Both the position numbers and the translations under genes were made by a program. Shown one piece after another: positions 1 to 6,499 of a DNA stretch of 13,207 nt. The notes beneath the pieces are model-generated. The model saw only the letters and a list, made by a program, of their open reading frames with translations. It had not been told where the DNA came from and ran no database searches. The stretch comes from Actinomycetota bacterium (GTDB lineage Bacteria > Actinomycetota > Acidimicrobiia > IMCC26256 > JACDBD01): assembly GCA_013695115.1 (NCBI GenBank), contig JACDBD010000167.1, forward strand, positions 1-13,207, read 5' to 3'. Positions within the stretch are counted from its first letter, which is position 1; every line of letters starts with the position of its first letter.

Positions 1-54
1 TGTTCGTCAGGGGGCAGCGGGGCGATGCGGGGACCGACCGATGGTTTCGCCATT

Positions 55-86
55 CCCCCAACCTACGCGGCCCCCAACCTATGCGG
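55..86. repeat. 16-bp tandem duplication over the end of the second DUF202 gene
   Basis: Two abutting 16-bp copies, CCCCCAACCTACGCGG (55-70) and CCCCCAACCTATGCGG (71-86), differ at one base. The right copy contains the last codons and the TAG stop (79-81, read on the minus strand) of the DUF202 gene. The left copy lies just beyond it and carries the same CTA at 63-65. It looks like a recent local duplication at the 3' end of the gene. Nothing further was recognised in bases 1-54. Confidence 0.75.
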
Positions 87-438
87 GAGGGAACAGCCCG
101 AGCACGAAGCCGGCAACCGCGATGGCGAGCGTCGACACCGTGACGAGCCGAAAGCGGCGGGCAGCCTCGACCCCGCCGACGCCGGTCATCAGGGAGCGCC
201 CGTGGCCGCGGTACGCGCTCACCGCCCATCCGAGGCCACCGACACCGAGGAACAGGAAGGCGGCGACGTGATCGGCGCGGGTGTCGAGCGGGAAGAAGCG
301 CCGGGCCAGGATCGCGATGCAGGCCAGCACGGCGAGGCCACTCCGACCCCAGGCGAGCCCGGTGCGCTCAGCGGCGACGACCCGGTCGCGATCGACGTGA
401 TCCACCCTTACGGCCTCACTCGCTGCGGGCCGGGCCAT
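79..438 (-). CDS. DUF202 family small membrane protein (second of a tandem pair)
   Basis: A 119-aa protein of the DUF202 (YidH-like) family, whose function is unknown; members are small inner-membrane proteins. The family signature region is at residues 23-34 (AAERTGLAWGRS), and the neighbouring paralogue has the more typical ANERTFLAWNRT. Three hydrophobic stretches at about 33-48, 57-76 and 97-116 predict three membrane helices with a short N-terminal cytoplasmic tail. The ATG at 438 was chosen because it gives a tail close in length to that of its neighbour. A TTG at 483 in the same frame would add 15 residues, and neither has a clear ribosome-binding site. It lies downstream of the first DUF202 gene on the same strand and is probably the last gene of the leftward operon. 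Its stop codon sits inside a 16-bp tandem duplication. Confidence 0.75.
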   Translation of the reverse strand: MARPAASEAVRVDHVDRDRVVAAERTGLAWGRSGLAVLACIAILARRFFPLDTRADHVAAFLFLGVGGLGWAVSAYRGHGRSLMTGVGGVEAARRFRLVTVSTLAIAVAGFVLGLFPPA

Positions 439-517
439 CCAGAAACGGATTGGCCGGCCCGCGGGCGCCCGCTCGGACGCCAAGTGCCGCTACAGCAGCT
501 TGGATGTGCCGCTTTCA

Positions 518-889
518 TCAGTCGGAGGGCGCGCCGATGCTGGCGATCACGATCGCGAGCACGGCGACGACGCCGATTCCGACCGCGAGGAGCCGGGGGA
601 GCGGGGAGGCCGGGAGCGGCTCGCCCAGGCGCATGGCCCGCTCGTTCGCGTCCCAGCGGCGGTAGCTGGCCACCGCCAGCAGCGCGCCCATCGCGATGAG
701 GGGGAGCCCCAGCAGCCTCCGGCCGAACTCGATGTCGAGCACGGGGAGGAGCTGGGTGGCAGCGACGCCGGTGGCGATCAGCGCGAGGGCGGTGCGGTTC
801 CACGCCAGGAACGTCCGCTCGTTGGCGTAGGTGAAGCGCACGTCGGGCTCCTCGCCGACCTCGTTCAGGGGCGGGCGCCGCGGGGTCAT
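518..889 (-). CDS. DUF202 family small membrane protein (first of a tandem pair)
   Basis: A 123-aa DUF202/YidH-like membrane protein of unknown function. The conserved N-terminal signature is clear: RFTYANERTFLAWNRTALAL at about residues 18-37. Predicted membrane helices lie at about 31-50, 55-75 and 98-117. The ATG at 889 is preceded by AAGGG about 8 bases upstream, which supports it. An in-frame GTG at 907 would add six residues. The gene follows the FAH-family gene by about 19 bases, so co-transcription is likely. However, DUF202 pairs are common outside catabolic clusters, so any role in the pathway is unproven; a membrane or transport-accessory role is only a guess. Confidence 0.85.
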   Translation of the reverse strand: MTPRRPPLNEVGEEPDVRFTYANERTFLAWNRTALALIATGVAATQLLPVLDIEFGRRLLGLPLIAMGALLAVASYRRWDANERAMRLGEPLPASPLPRLLAVGIGVVAVLAIVIASIGAPSD

Positions 890-908
890 CGGGTGCACCC
901 TTGCCACA

Positions 909-1736
909 TCAGAGCACCTGCGTCTCGGCGGGTTCGTCGACCACCGGGTTCTCGAGCGTACCGATGCCCTCGATCTCGATGCGCACAGTGTCACCGGCGC
1001 GCAGAAACGCCGGCGGCTTGCGGAACACTCCGACGCCGGCGGGCGTGCCGGTGGCGATGAGGTCGCCGGGCTCGAGCGTGAACGCGGTGGAGAGGGTCTC
1101 GATCTGCTGGAAGCAGTCGAAGATCATCTCCTTGGTCGACGCGTCTTGACGGAGATCGTCGTTGACCCAGGTTCGGATCTGCAGCGAGTGCGGATCGGTG
1201 AGCTCGTCCGCGGTGACGATCCACGGTCCGGTGGGCCCGTGGGTGTCGAACGACTTGCCCAGCGTCCACGTCGGCGCCTTGAACTGCCAGTCGCGTACGG
1301 TGACGTCGTCGACGATCGTGTAGCCGGCGACGACCTCGTGGGCGCGCTCGGCGGGGACATGCCGGCAACGGCGCCCGACGACCACGCCGAGCTCACCCTC
1401 GTAGTCGAGCATCTCGGAGACGCGGGGGCGGTGGATGGCCTCGCCCGGTCCGATCACGCAAGTGCTCTGCTTGTTGAAGAACACCGGGAATGATGGCGCC
1501 TCTGCACCCGACTCGGCCATGTGGTCGGCGTAGTTGAGGCCGATGGCGAGGAACTTGGGTGGGCGGGCGATCGGCGCGAGCAGCTCGACCTGGCCCAGCG
1601 GGTGGCGGGCGACTGTGGCGACGTCAGGGCCAGCCGCAACCACCTCCAGAACGGAGCCAGGCGCCTCGGCGATCTCGTCGCCGACGACGACCCCAGTGCC
1701 GACGGAGGCCTGATTGCGGAAGCGGGCGACACGCAC
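909..1736 (-). CDS. Fumarylacetoacetate hydrolase (FAH) family protein
   Basis: A 275-aa cytoplasmic enzyme of the FAH superfamily. Members hydrolyse, isomerise or decarboxylate beta-dicarbonyl and oxo-acid substrates using a bound divalent metal. A short N-terminal domain (about 1-55) precedes the catalytic domain, which begins at KFLAIGLNYADH (61-72). The acidic metal-binding motif is DYEGELGVVVG (111-121, likely ligands E113 and E115) with a further Asp in IVDDVTVRD (141-149). GKSFDTHGPTGPW (160-172) and TGTPAGVG (229-236) are family-conserved active-site segments. Start: GTG at 1736 with GAGAGGAG five bases upstream (1742-1749). The gene lies 26 bases after the DUF35 gene. In this cluster it may cleave a diketone or enol product of the aldolase step. 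The family has many specificities, so the substrate is not assigned. Confidence 0.93.
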   Translation of the reverse strand: MRVARFRNQASVGTGVVVGDEIAEAPGSVLEVVAAGPDVATVARHPLGQVELLAPIARPPKFLAIGLNYADHMAESGAEAPSFPVFFNKQSTCVIGPGEAIHRPRVSEMLDYEGELGVVVGRRCRHVPAERAHEVVAGYTIVDDVTVRDWQFKAPTWTLGKSFDTHGPTGPWIVTADELTDPHSLQIRTWVNDDLRQDASTKEMIFDCFQQIETLSTAFTLEPGDLIATGTPAGVGVFRKPPAFLRAGDTVRIEIEGIGTLENPVVDEPAETQVL

Positions 1737-1741
1737 GACGG

Positions 1742-1749
1742 CTCCTCTC
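1742..1749 (-). promoter_or_regulatory. Ribosome-binding site of the FAH-family gene
   Basis: GAGAGGAG on the minus strand, five bases before the GTG at 1736. It lies in the 26-base gap after the DUF35 gene and fixes the non-ATG start of the FAH-family protein. Confidence 0.7.
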
Positions 1750-1762
1750 GACTACGCGGATG

Positions 1763-2188
1763 CTATGCGGGTCGGCGTCGGAAGTAGAGCAGGCCGATCG
1801 TGTCGGAGACGCGCTCGATCTCCACCTCGACGGGGAGCCCCAGCCGGAGGTCGCCGGGCTCGATCCCCCGCAGGCCGGCAACCACCCGGACACCCTCCTC
1901 GAGCTCGACCACGAGGACGGCGTACGGCAGCGCGTCGGCAAAGCCGGGGTGCAGAGCCTGATGCGTGACGGTCCAGGAGAAGAGGGTGCCCCGTCCGCTC
2001 GAAGGGTCCCAGCTCCAACCTTCGTCACCGCACGCCGGGCACAGGTGGCGGGGTGGGTGGCGCCACGCGCCGCACGTGCCGCACCGCTGGAACCGCAGCT
2101 CGCCCCGGGCGCAGTGCGAGTACCACTCGGCGGTCAACCCCACCGGCGTCGGCAGCGAACGGGGGCTGCGGGCGCGGACGGTGGTCAC
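1763..2188 (-). CDS. DUF35 zinc-ribbon / OB-fold protein, partner of the thiolase-like enzyme
   Basis: A 141-aa protein with an N-terminal helix (about 10-30), a rubredoxin-like zinc ribbon and a C-terminal OB fold (about 67-137). The ribbon has C36-x2-C39 and C50-x2-C53. Proteins of this type bind thiolase-superfamily enzymes; in steroid side-chain degradation the DUF35 domain of ChsH2 is needed by the aldolase Ltp2. Start: GTG at 2188 overlaps the TGA stop of the thiolase-like gene in the four bases GTGA, a translational-coupling arrangement expected for subunits of one complex. Longer in-frame starts exist, but they would run deep into the thiolase-like gene. The protein probably stabilises or completes the active site of its upstream neighbour; whether it binds acyl-CoA itself cannot be told. 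Confidence 0.92.
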   Translation of the reverse strand: MTTVRARSPRSLPTPVGLTAEWYSHCARGELRFQRCGTCGAWRHPPRHLCPACGDEGWSWDPSSGRGTLFSWTVTHQALHPGFADALPYAVLVVELEEGVRVVAGLRGIEPGDLRLGLPVEVEIERVSDTIGLLYFRRRPA

Positions 2189-3360
2189 GACACGCGCCCC
2201 AGCACCGCCAGGCTGCCGTCGCCGAAGTCGCCCCATCCGGTGACGAGGCCGAGCTCGGCGTCCTCGACCTGGGCGGCGCCGGCGGCGTGGCGCAGCTGAC
2301 GCGTCGCCTCGACCAGGTGGTTCATGCCCCACATGTGTCCCTGGGAGAGAAGTCCTCCGTGGGTGTTGAGCGGGAAGTCACCGCCGAGCTCGATGCGGCC
2401 GCCGCGTACGAACGCGCCCGACTCACCTCGCTGGCAGAGCCCCAGCGCCTCGAGCTGGAGCAGGACCACGTGGGTGAAGCAGTCGTAGACCTCGAGGAAG
2501 TCGGCGTCGGCCGCGGCCACGCCCGCCATCGCCAGGGCGCGGGGGGCAGCGAAGCTGAGCCCGATCTGGAACGGGTCCGGGCGGTTGGCGATGTCGTCGG
2601 CGGGATAGGGATGTCCCTCGGCCACTCCGAGCACGGCGACGACCGGGTGAGGCAGGTCGCGGGCGCGCTCGGTGGTCGTCACGACGACGGCGGCGGCGCA
2701 GTCGGTCTCGAGGCAGCAGTCGTAGAGCCGGAACGGCTCCGAGACCCAACGCGCGCTCAAGTAGTCGTCCATCGTGAGCGACCGGCCCCGCATGAGGGCG
2801 CGCTCGTTCAGCTGCGCGTGCTTGCGGGCGGCCAGCGCGACCGCGCCGGTCTCTTCGTCAGCGATCCCGTAGAGATGCTTGTGACGCATGCAGAGGAACG
2901 CGTAGAACTGCGGCGCCGAGATCGCGCCGTAGGGCAGGTAGTAGTCCTGCACGGCATCAGTGGCGGAGTTCACCGAGAGCCCGTAGCGGGGACGGCGGGC
3001 GCCGGGCTTGGGCCGGAACGCCGAGTAGCCGTTCCACCCCACCACGCACAGCACACAATCGGCGAGACCGCTGGTCACCGCGGTGGCGGCACTCTGGAGC
3101 GAGGCGACGGGACTAGCCCCGCCCATGTGCACGGTGACGGAGTAGCGCAGCTCCTCGATGCCGAGGTTGGCGGCGAGCTCCTCCGCGCTCGTGTAGCCGG
3201 CAGGCGGGATGAGCCCGTCGATCTGGTCGAGCGCGAGCCCGGCGTCGGCGACCGCAGCGCGGGCGGCGTCGAGCATGAGCTCGACCGGTAGCCGGTCCGA
3301 GCCGCGCACGTAGTCGGTCTCCCCGACGCCGACGATCGCAGCCTCGCCGCTCAAGCTCAT
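2185..3360 (-). CDS. Thiolase-like (SCP-x/Ltp2-type) protein, probable acyl-CoA retro-aldolase
   Basis: A 391-aa thiolase-superfamily protein of the lipid-transfer/SCP-x thiolase type. Thiolases need an N-terminal nucleophilic Cys, a His and a C-terminal Cys. Here the N-terminal nucleophile region reads [14 protein letters not shown] (78-91) without Cys. The catalytic-His segment is EVYDCF (290-295) with Tyr292, and the C-terminal region reads [13 protein letters not shown] (371-383) without Cys. [17 protein letters not shown] (332-348) is the conserved glycine-rich loop. Loss of the Cys residues and a Tyr in the E-V-x-D-x-F motif are features recalled for Ltp2, the retro-aldolase that removes the steroid side chain with a DUF35 partner. 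The next gene is exactly such a partner. The inferred role is C-C cleavage of a beta-hydroxyacyl-CoA. Start: ATG at 3360, eight bases after the preceding gene. An alternative is a non-catalytic or condensing thiolase relative. Confidence 0.9.
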   Translation of the reverse strand: MSLSGEAAIVGVGETDYVRGSDRLPVELMLDAARAAVADAGLALDQIDGLIPPAGYTSAEELAANLGIEELRYSVTVHMGGASPVASLQSAATAVTSGLADCVLCVVGWNGYSAFRPKPGARRPRYGLSVNSATDAVQDYYLPYGAISAPQFYAFLCMRHKHLYGIADEETGAVALAARKHAQLNERALMRGRSLTMDDYLSARWVSEPFRLYDCCLETDCAAAVVVTTTERARDLPHPVVAVLGVAEGHPYPADDIANRPDPFQIGLSFAAPRALAMAGVAAADADFLEVYDCFTHVVLLQLEALGLCQRGESGAFVRGGRIELGGDFPLNTHGGLLSQGHMWGMNHLVEATRQLRHAAGAAQVEDAELGLVTGWGDFGDGSLAVLGRVS

Positions 3361-3368
3361 GCGCGGAG

Positions 3369-4166
3369 CTACCAGAGCTGATCGGCGTACGTGTCGGTGC
3401 CGGGGACGGTCGGCAGGAACGGCGACGCGAACAGGATCCGTCCCTTCCCGCTGGCCTCGAGCTCCCTGCCGAGCGACCCGAACCGGTCGTCCCAGGTGTC
3501 CAGGACGTCGTCGTCGGTGAAGTAGAGCTGGAGGAGCCGGTTGTCGGCGGTGTCGCGCGGGACGTCGCTGGGCGCGTCGCCGAACAGCGGCACCGGGCTG
3601 AACGCGACCAGGAGGTCGGCGGGCAGGGGCCGTGATCCGAACCACTTGGTGACGTCGTCGATCGCCGCGCCCTCGGCGGGCTCGGCGATCACCGCGGTGA
3701 GGCCGCGGAAGCGGTGGTCGAGGGCGAGCTCGGCGGGCACGCCGTCGGCATGGGCGTTGCGCTCCTCGAGGCAGCGGTACATGAGCGTGTGGATGTGGTC
3801 GCGCTCGGTGAACATCCGGTCGTTGGCGTGGAGCCAGTTGACCTGGTTGACGCCCCATTGGGTCCACTCGTCGAACTTGCCGGCGAGGATCCAGTAGATC
3901 GCCAGGTAGGAGCCGACCATGGGGTCGGGGGTGATCGGCGACTCGGTCGGGTAGCGCTTCTCCTTGCACGCTCGGGTGGCGACGAACCGCGCGCCCGCGA
4001 CCGTCCACGAGCCGATCATGCAGCCGGCGTAGAAGTGGTCGCGCTCGTACCAGCGGTTATAAGCGACCTCATGGCCGCGGTGAGGCTCGACCATCGTGAA
4101 CAGCGCGCCCCCGAGCTTGATCGGACGCTCGGTGCTGTTGCCCGTACCTACCTCTTGGATACTCAT
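3369..4166 (-). CDS. Conserved protein of unknown function, EthD-like dimeric alpha/beta-barrel candidate
   Basis: A 265-aa soluble protein with no signal peptide or membrane segment. The family name was not recognised with certainty. Residues 37-48 ([12 protein letters not shown]) resemble the N-x-W-Y-x-x-x-H motif of EthD/dimeric alpha-beta-barrel proteins. A second ferredoxin-like module may span about 184-250 ([11 protein letters not shown] ... LLQLYF ... DTWDDRF), suggesting an internal duplication. The tail [16 protein letters not shown] (250-265) is distinctive and looks conserved. Start: ATG at 4166 overlaps the stop of the ligase gene (ATGA) and has AGGAGG four bases upstream, so the start is firm. 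Its place between the ligase and the thiolase-like gene suggests a pathway enzyme or accessory factor, perhaps an isomerase, lyase or co-factor-free oxygenase as in other barrel proteins. No function is claimed. Confidence 0.85.
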   Translation of the reverse strand: MSIQEVGTGNSTERPIKLGGALFTMVEPHRGHEVAYNRWYERDHFYAGCMIGSWTVAGARFVATRACKEKRYPTESPITPDPMVGSYLAIYWILAGKFDEWTQWGVNQVNWLHANDRMFTERDHIHTLMYRCLEERNAHADGVPAELALDHRFRGLTAVIAEPAEGAAIDDVTKWFGSRPLPADLLVAFSPVPLFGDAPSDVPRDTADNRLLQLYFTDDDVLDTWDDRFGSLGRELEASGKGRILFASPFLPTVPGTDTYADQLW

Positions 4167-5683
4167 GGGTCCTCCTGGCCGTGAGGGGGCGTGGCCCGCG
4201 CCGCGAGCGCGCGCTTGTCGACCTTCAGCATCGAGGTGAGTGGCAGCTCGTCCACGACCACCAGCCGATCAGGGGCCTTGTAGTCGGCGAGCCGGTCGCG
4301 GCACCACGACCGCAGCGGGTCGAGGGCCGGCGGGGCGGAACCCGGGGTGGGAACCACGTAGGCGACCCCGACCTCGCCCAGCACCGGGTCGGGGACACCG
4401 ACGACCGCGACCCGGGCGACCGACGGGTGCTCGGCCAGCGCGCCCTCGACCTCGGCGGGGTACACGTTGTACCCGCCCCGGATGTACATCTCCTTGAGCC
4501 GCCCCACGATGCGCAGGTTCCCGTCGGTGCCGACGAAGCCGAGGTCGCCGGTGTGGAGCCAGCCGTCGTCGTCGACGGCGGCCGCAGTTGTCTCCGGGTC
4601 GCGCCAGTAGCCGCGGAACATCGCGGCCGAACGGCAGCAGACCTCGCCGATCTCTCCATCGGGGAGCGCGCCACCACCATCCGGTGCGGCAATGCGCAGC
4701 TCGACCTCGGGCGCGGGCCGCCCCACCGTCGTGGCCACGGTCTCGTCGTCGTCCTCCGCCAGGGTGCTCGTGGTCACGCCCGCCTCGGTGCTCGTGTAGC
4801 GCGTGATGACCGGACAGCCCAACACCTTGCGCATCTGGCGGACGAGGTCGGGCGCGATGGCGGCGCCGCCGATGGCGGCGACCCGCAGGTTCGAGAAGTC
4901 GGTGCGCTCCACGTCGTTGTGCGCGAGGACGAGCGACCACTGCGTCGGGACGCCGGTGGCCATGGTGATGCCCTCGTCCCGGACCAGGCGCAATGTCTCC
5001 TCGGCCGACCACGGCTCGCCCACCAGCACGAGCGTGGTCCCGTTGGCGAGCTCGTCCGACATCCGGGTCATGTAGCCGACGTGCGGGAAGGGGAGGGCGA
5101 CGAGCCGGCGGTCGCCCGGGCGGGTGAGCTCGCCGATGTTGCGCGAGATGACAGCCATGGTGGCGTGGTCGTAGACGGCCCCCTTGGGCGCGCCGGTGGT
5201 GCCGCTGGTCCAGACGATGCATGCGGGATCGGTCGGGGCGATCTCGGGAAGTCGGGCCGGCGGATCGGCGCCGAGCGCGTGGCCGAGGTCGGTGACGGGG
5301 AGCGGATGACCGGCGTCGACGCCGACCGGTGCCGATGCGCCGTCGCCGACCACGGTGACACGCGGTTCGGTCCGCTCGATGATGCTGGCCTGCTCGGCCG
5401 GTCCCAGCCGCAGGTTGATCGCCGACGTCACCGTTCCGGCCCGCAGCGCGCCGAGGTAACAGGCCGCGAACTTGATCGAAGACGGCAAGAGCAGGCACAC
5501 GACATCTCCGGGAGCGACGCCGAGGTCGATCAGGGTGGCGGCGAACCCGTCGGCGGCACGGTCGAGCCACGCGTACGACACCCGTTTCTCGCCGTGCACG
5601 TACGCCTCGCGATCGGGGTGCGCGCGCGCCGCGTCGCGGAGCAGGTCTGCGGTCGTTTGCCCTGGTCGCGGGCTCGTTGCCAC
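4163..5683 (-). CDS. Acyl-CoA synthetase (class I adenylate-forming, FadD-like)
   Basis: A 506-aa ATP-dependent carboxylate-CoA ligase that would activate an organic acid to its CoA thioester through an acyl-AMP. Motifs in order: the P-loop-like TSGTTGAPKG (159-168), YTSTEAG (296-302), GWLHTGDLG (374-382), the hinge GRLKEMYIRGGYNVYP (394-409), and the C-terminal catalytic Lys, most likely K487 in TSMLKVDKR. The usual Gly before that Lys is Leu. Length and order are normal for the family. Start: GTG at 5683. No ribosome-binding site precedes it, but a -10-like TAGTGT ends seven bases upstream, so the message may be leaderless. It is the first gene of the leftward operon and overlaps the next gene by ATGA. 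The substrate is unknown; the neighbours favour a cyclic or steroid-like acid. Confidence 0.94.
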   Translation of the reverse strand: MATSPRPGQTTADLLRDAARAHPDREAYVHGEKRVSYAWLDRAADGFAATLIDLGVAPGDVVCLLLPSSIKFAACYLGALRAGTVTSAINLRLGPAEQASIIERTEPRVTVVGDGASAPVGVDAGHPLPVTDLGHALGADPPARLPEIAPTDPACIVWTSGTTGAPKGAVYDHATMAVISRNIGELTRPGDRRLVALPFPHVGYMTRMSDELANGTTLVLVGEPWSAEETLRLVRDEGITMATGVPTQWSLVLAHNDVERTDFSNLRVAAIGGAAIAPDLVRQMRKVLGCPVITRYTSTEAGVTTSTLAEDDDETVATTVGRPAPEVELRIAAPDGGGALPDGEIGEVCCRSAAMFRGYWRDPETTAAAVDDDGWLHTGDLGFVGTDGNLRIVGRLKEMYIRGGYNVYPAEVEGALAEHPSVARVAVVGVPDPVLGEVGVAYVVPTPGSAPPALDPLRSWCRDRLADYKAPDRLVVVDELPLTSMLKVDKRALAARATPPHGQEDP

Positions 5684-5705
5684 GAATCTGACACTACGTT
5701 AGATT
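5684..5705. promoter_or_regulatory. Divergent overlapping promoters inside an operator-like palindrome
   Basis: AATCTGAC (5685-5692), a five-base spacer and GTTAGATT (5698-5705) form 8-bp inverted arms with one mismatch. Two actinobacterial TANNNT -10 candidates overlap it: TAGTGT on the minus strand (5696-5691), ending seven bases before the GTG of the leftward ligase, and TACGTT on the plus strand (5695-5700), which would start transcription near 5707 for the SDR gene. Neither has a clear -35 box. The size fits a TetR-type dimer site, but no TetR gene is in the window. The promoter and operator roles are inferred from position and symmetry. Confidence 0.55.
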
Positions 5706-5734
5706 TCCGCGCCCGGGCCACGGAGGGAGACCTG

Positions 5735-6484
5735 ATGGCGCGCTTCACCGACCGGGTCGCGATCGTGACCGGTGGCGGATCCGGTCTGGGGCGCGCCACC
5801 GCGCACCGGCTGGCATCGGAAGGCGCGAACGTGGCCGTCGTCGATCTTGCTCGCGACGCGGCCGAGAAGGTTGCGGCCGAGATCGCCGAGACCGGCGGTA
5901 CCGCCCGCGCTGTCGCCGCCGACGTGAGCGATCCCAAGTCGACGAGCGCGGCGGTCGAGGAAGCCGCGGGCGGCCTCGGGCGACCGCAGGTCCTGGTGAA
6001 CTGCGCCGGAATCGGCGGGTTCTCCCACACGCTCGACGAGAGCTACGAGCGCTGGTCGGCAATCATCGGGGTCAACCTCACCGGCACGTTCCTCATGTGT
6101 CAGGCGATCCTCCCGCACCTGCTCGACGGCGGCGGCGCCATCGTCAACGTCGCGTCCAACGCCGGGCTCATGGGTCAGCCGTACTCGGCCGCCTACTGCG
6201 CGTCCAAGGGCGGAGTCGTCAACCTCACCAAGGCGCTGGCGGTCGAGTACGTCAAGCGGGGCGTGCGCGTGAACGCGGTCGCGCCCGGCGGCATGAACAC
6301 GCCGATGATCGCCGGCTTCACCATGCCCGAAGGCGTCAACCTGAAGGAGTTCGCCAAGGTGACCTCACCGCTCGGCTACAGCGAGCCCGAGGAGATCGCG
6401 GGTCTCATCGCCTACATGGCATCCGACGACGCCCGCTACATGGTCGGCAGCGTCGTCTCCATGGACGGCGGCATCACCGCGTAA
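5735..6484 (+). CDS. SDR-family NAD(P)-dependent oxidoreductase
   Basis: A 249-aa classical short-chain dehydrogenase/reductase. The Rossmann glycine motif is TGGGSGLG (12-19). Asp37 at the end of the second strand suggests NAD rather than NADP. Further family marks are NCAG (89-92), Asn114, Ser141 and the catalytic Tyr154-x3-Lys158 (YCASK), plus a C-terminal MDGGIT (243-248) typical of 3-oxoacyl-ACP-reductase/cyclohexanol-type members. Start: ATG at 5735 with GGAGGG (5722-5727) seven bases upstream. The frame stays open far to the left, but that part is antisense to the ligase gene and is not credible. It is the first gene of the rightward arm, 15 bases before the second ligase. The likely job is oxidation of a hydroxyl, on a free acid or a CoA ester, to a ketone. 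Confidence 0.94.
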   Translation: MARFTDRVAIVTGGGSGLGRATAHRLASEGANVAVVDLARDAAEKVAAEIAETGGTARAVAADVSDPKSTSAAVEEAAGGLGRPQVLVNCAGIGGFSHTLDESYERWSAIIGVNLTGTFLMCQAILPHLLDGGGAIVNVASNAGLMGQPYSAAYCASKGGVVNLTKALAVEYVKRGVRVNAVAPGGMNTPMIAGFTMPEGVNLKEFAKVTSPLGYSEPEEIAGLIAYMASDDARYMVGSVVSMDGGITA

Positions 6485-6499
6485 CGACGGAGGAGAGTT

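Noticed and set aside
2053..3291. A 412-codon plus-strand frame opposite the thiolase-like gene
   Set aside because: It is antisense to two clearly recognisable genes and has no family features.
3361..4008. A 216-codon N-terminal extension of the thiolase-like protein
   Set aside because: It overlaps the 265-aa barrel-like gene on the same strand in another frame and is Arg/Pro-rich with no domain. The thiolase fold begins at the ATG at 3360.
4181..5734. A 518-codon N-terminal extension of the SDR protein
   Set aside because: The frame is open only because it is antisense to the leftward ligase. The SDR fold starts properly at the ATG at 5735 with a good ribosome-binding site.
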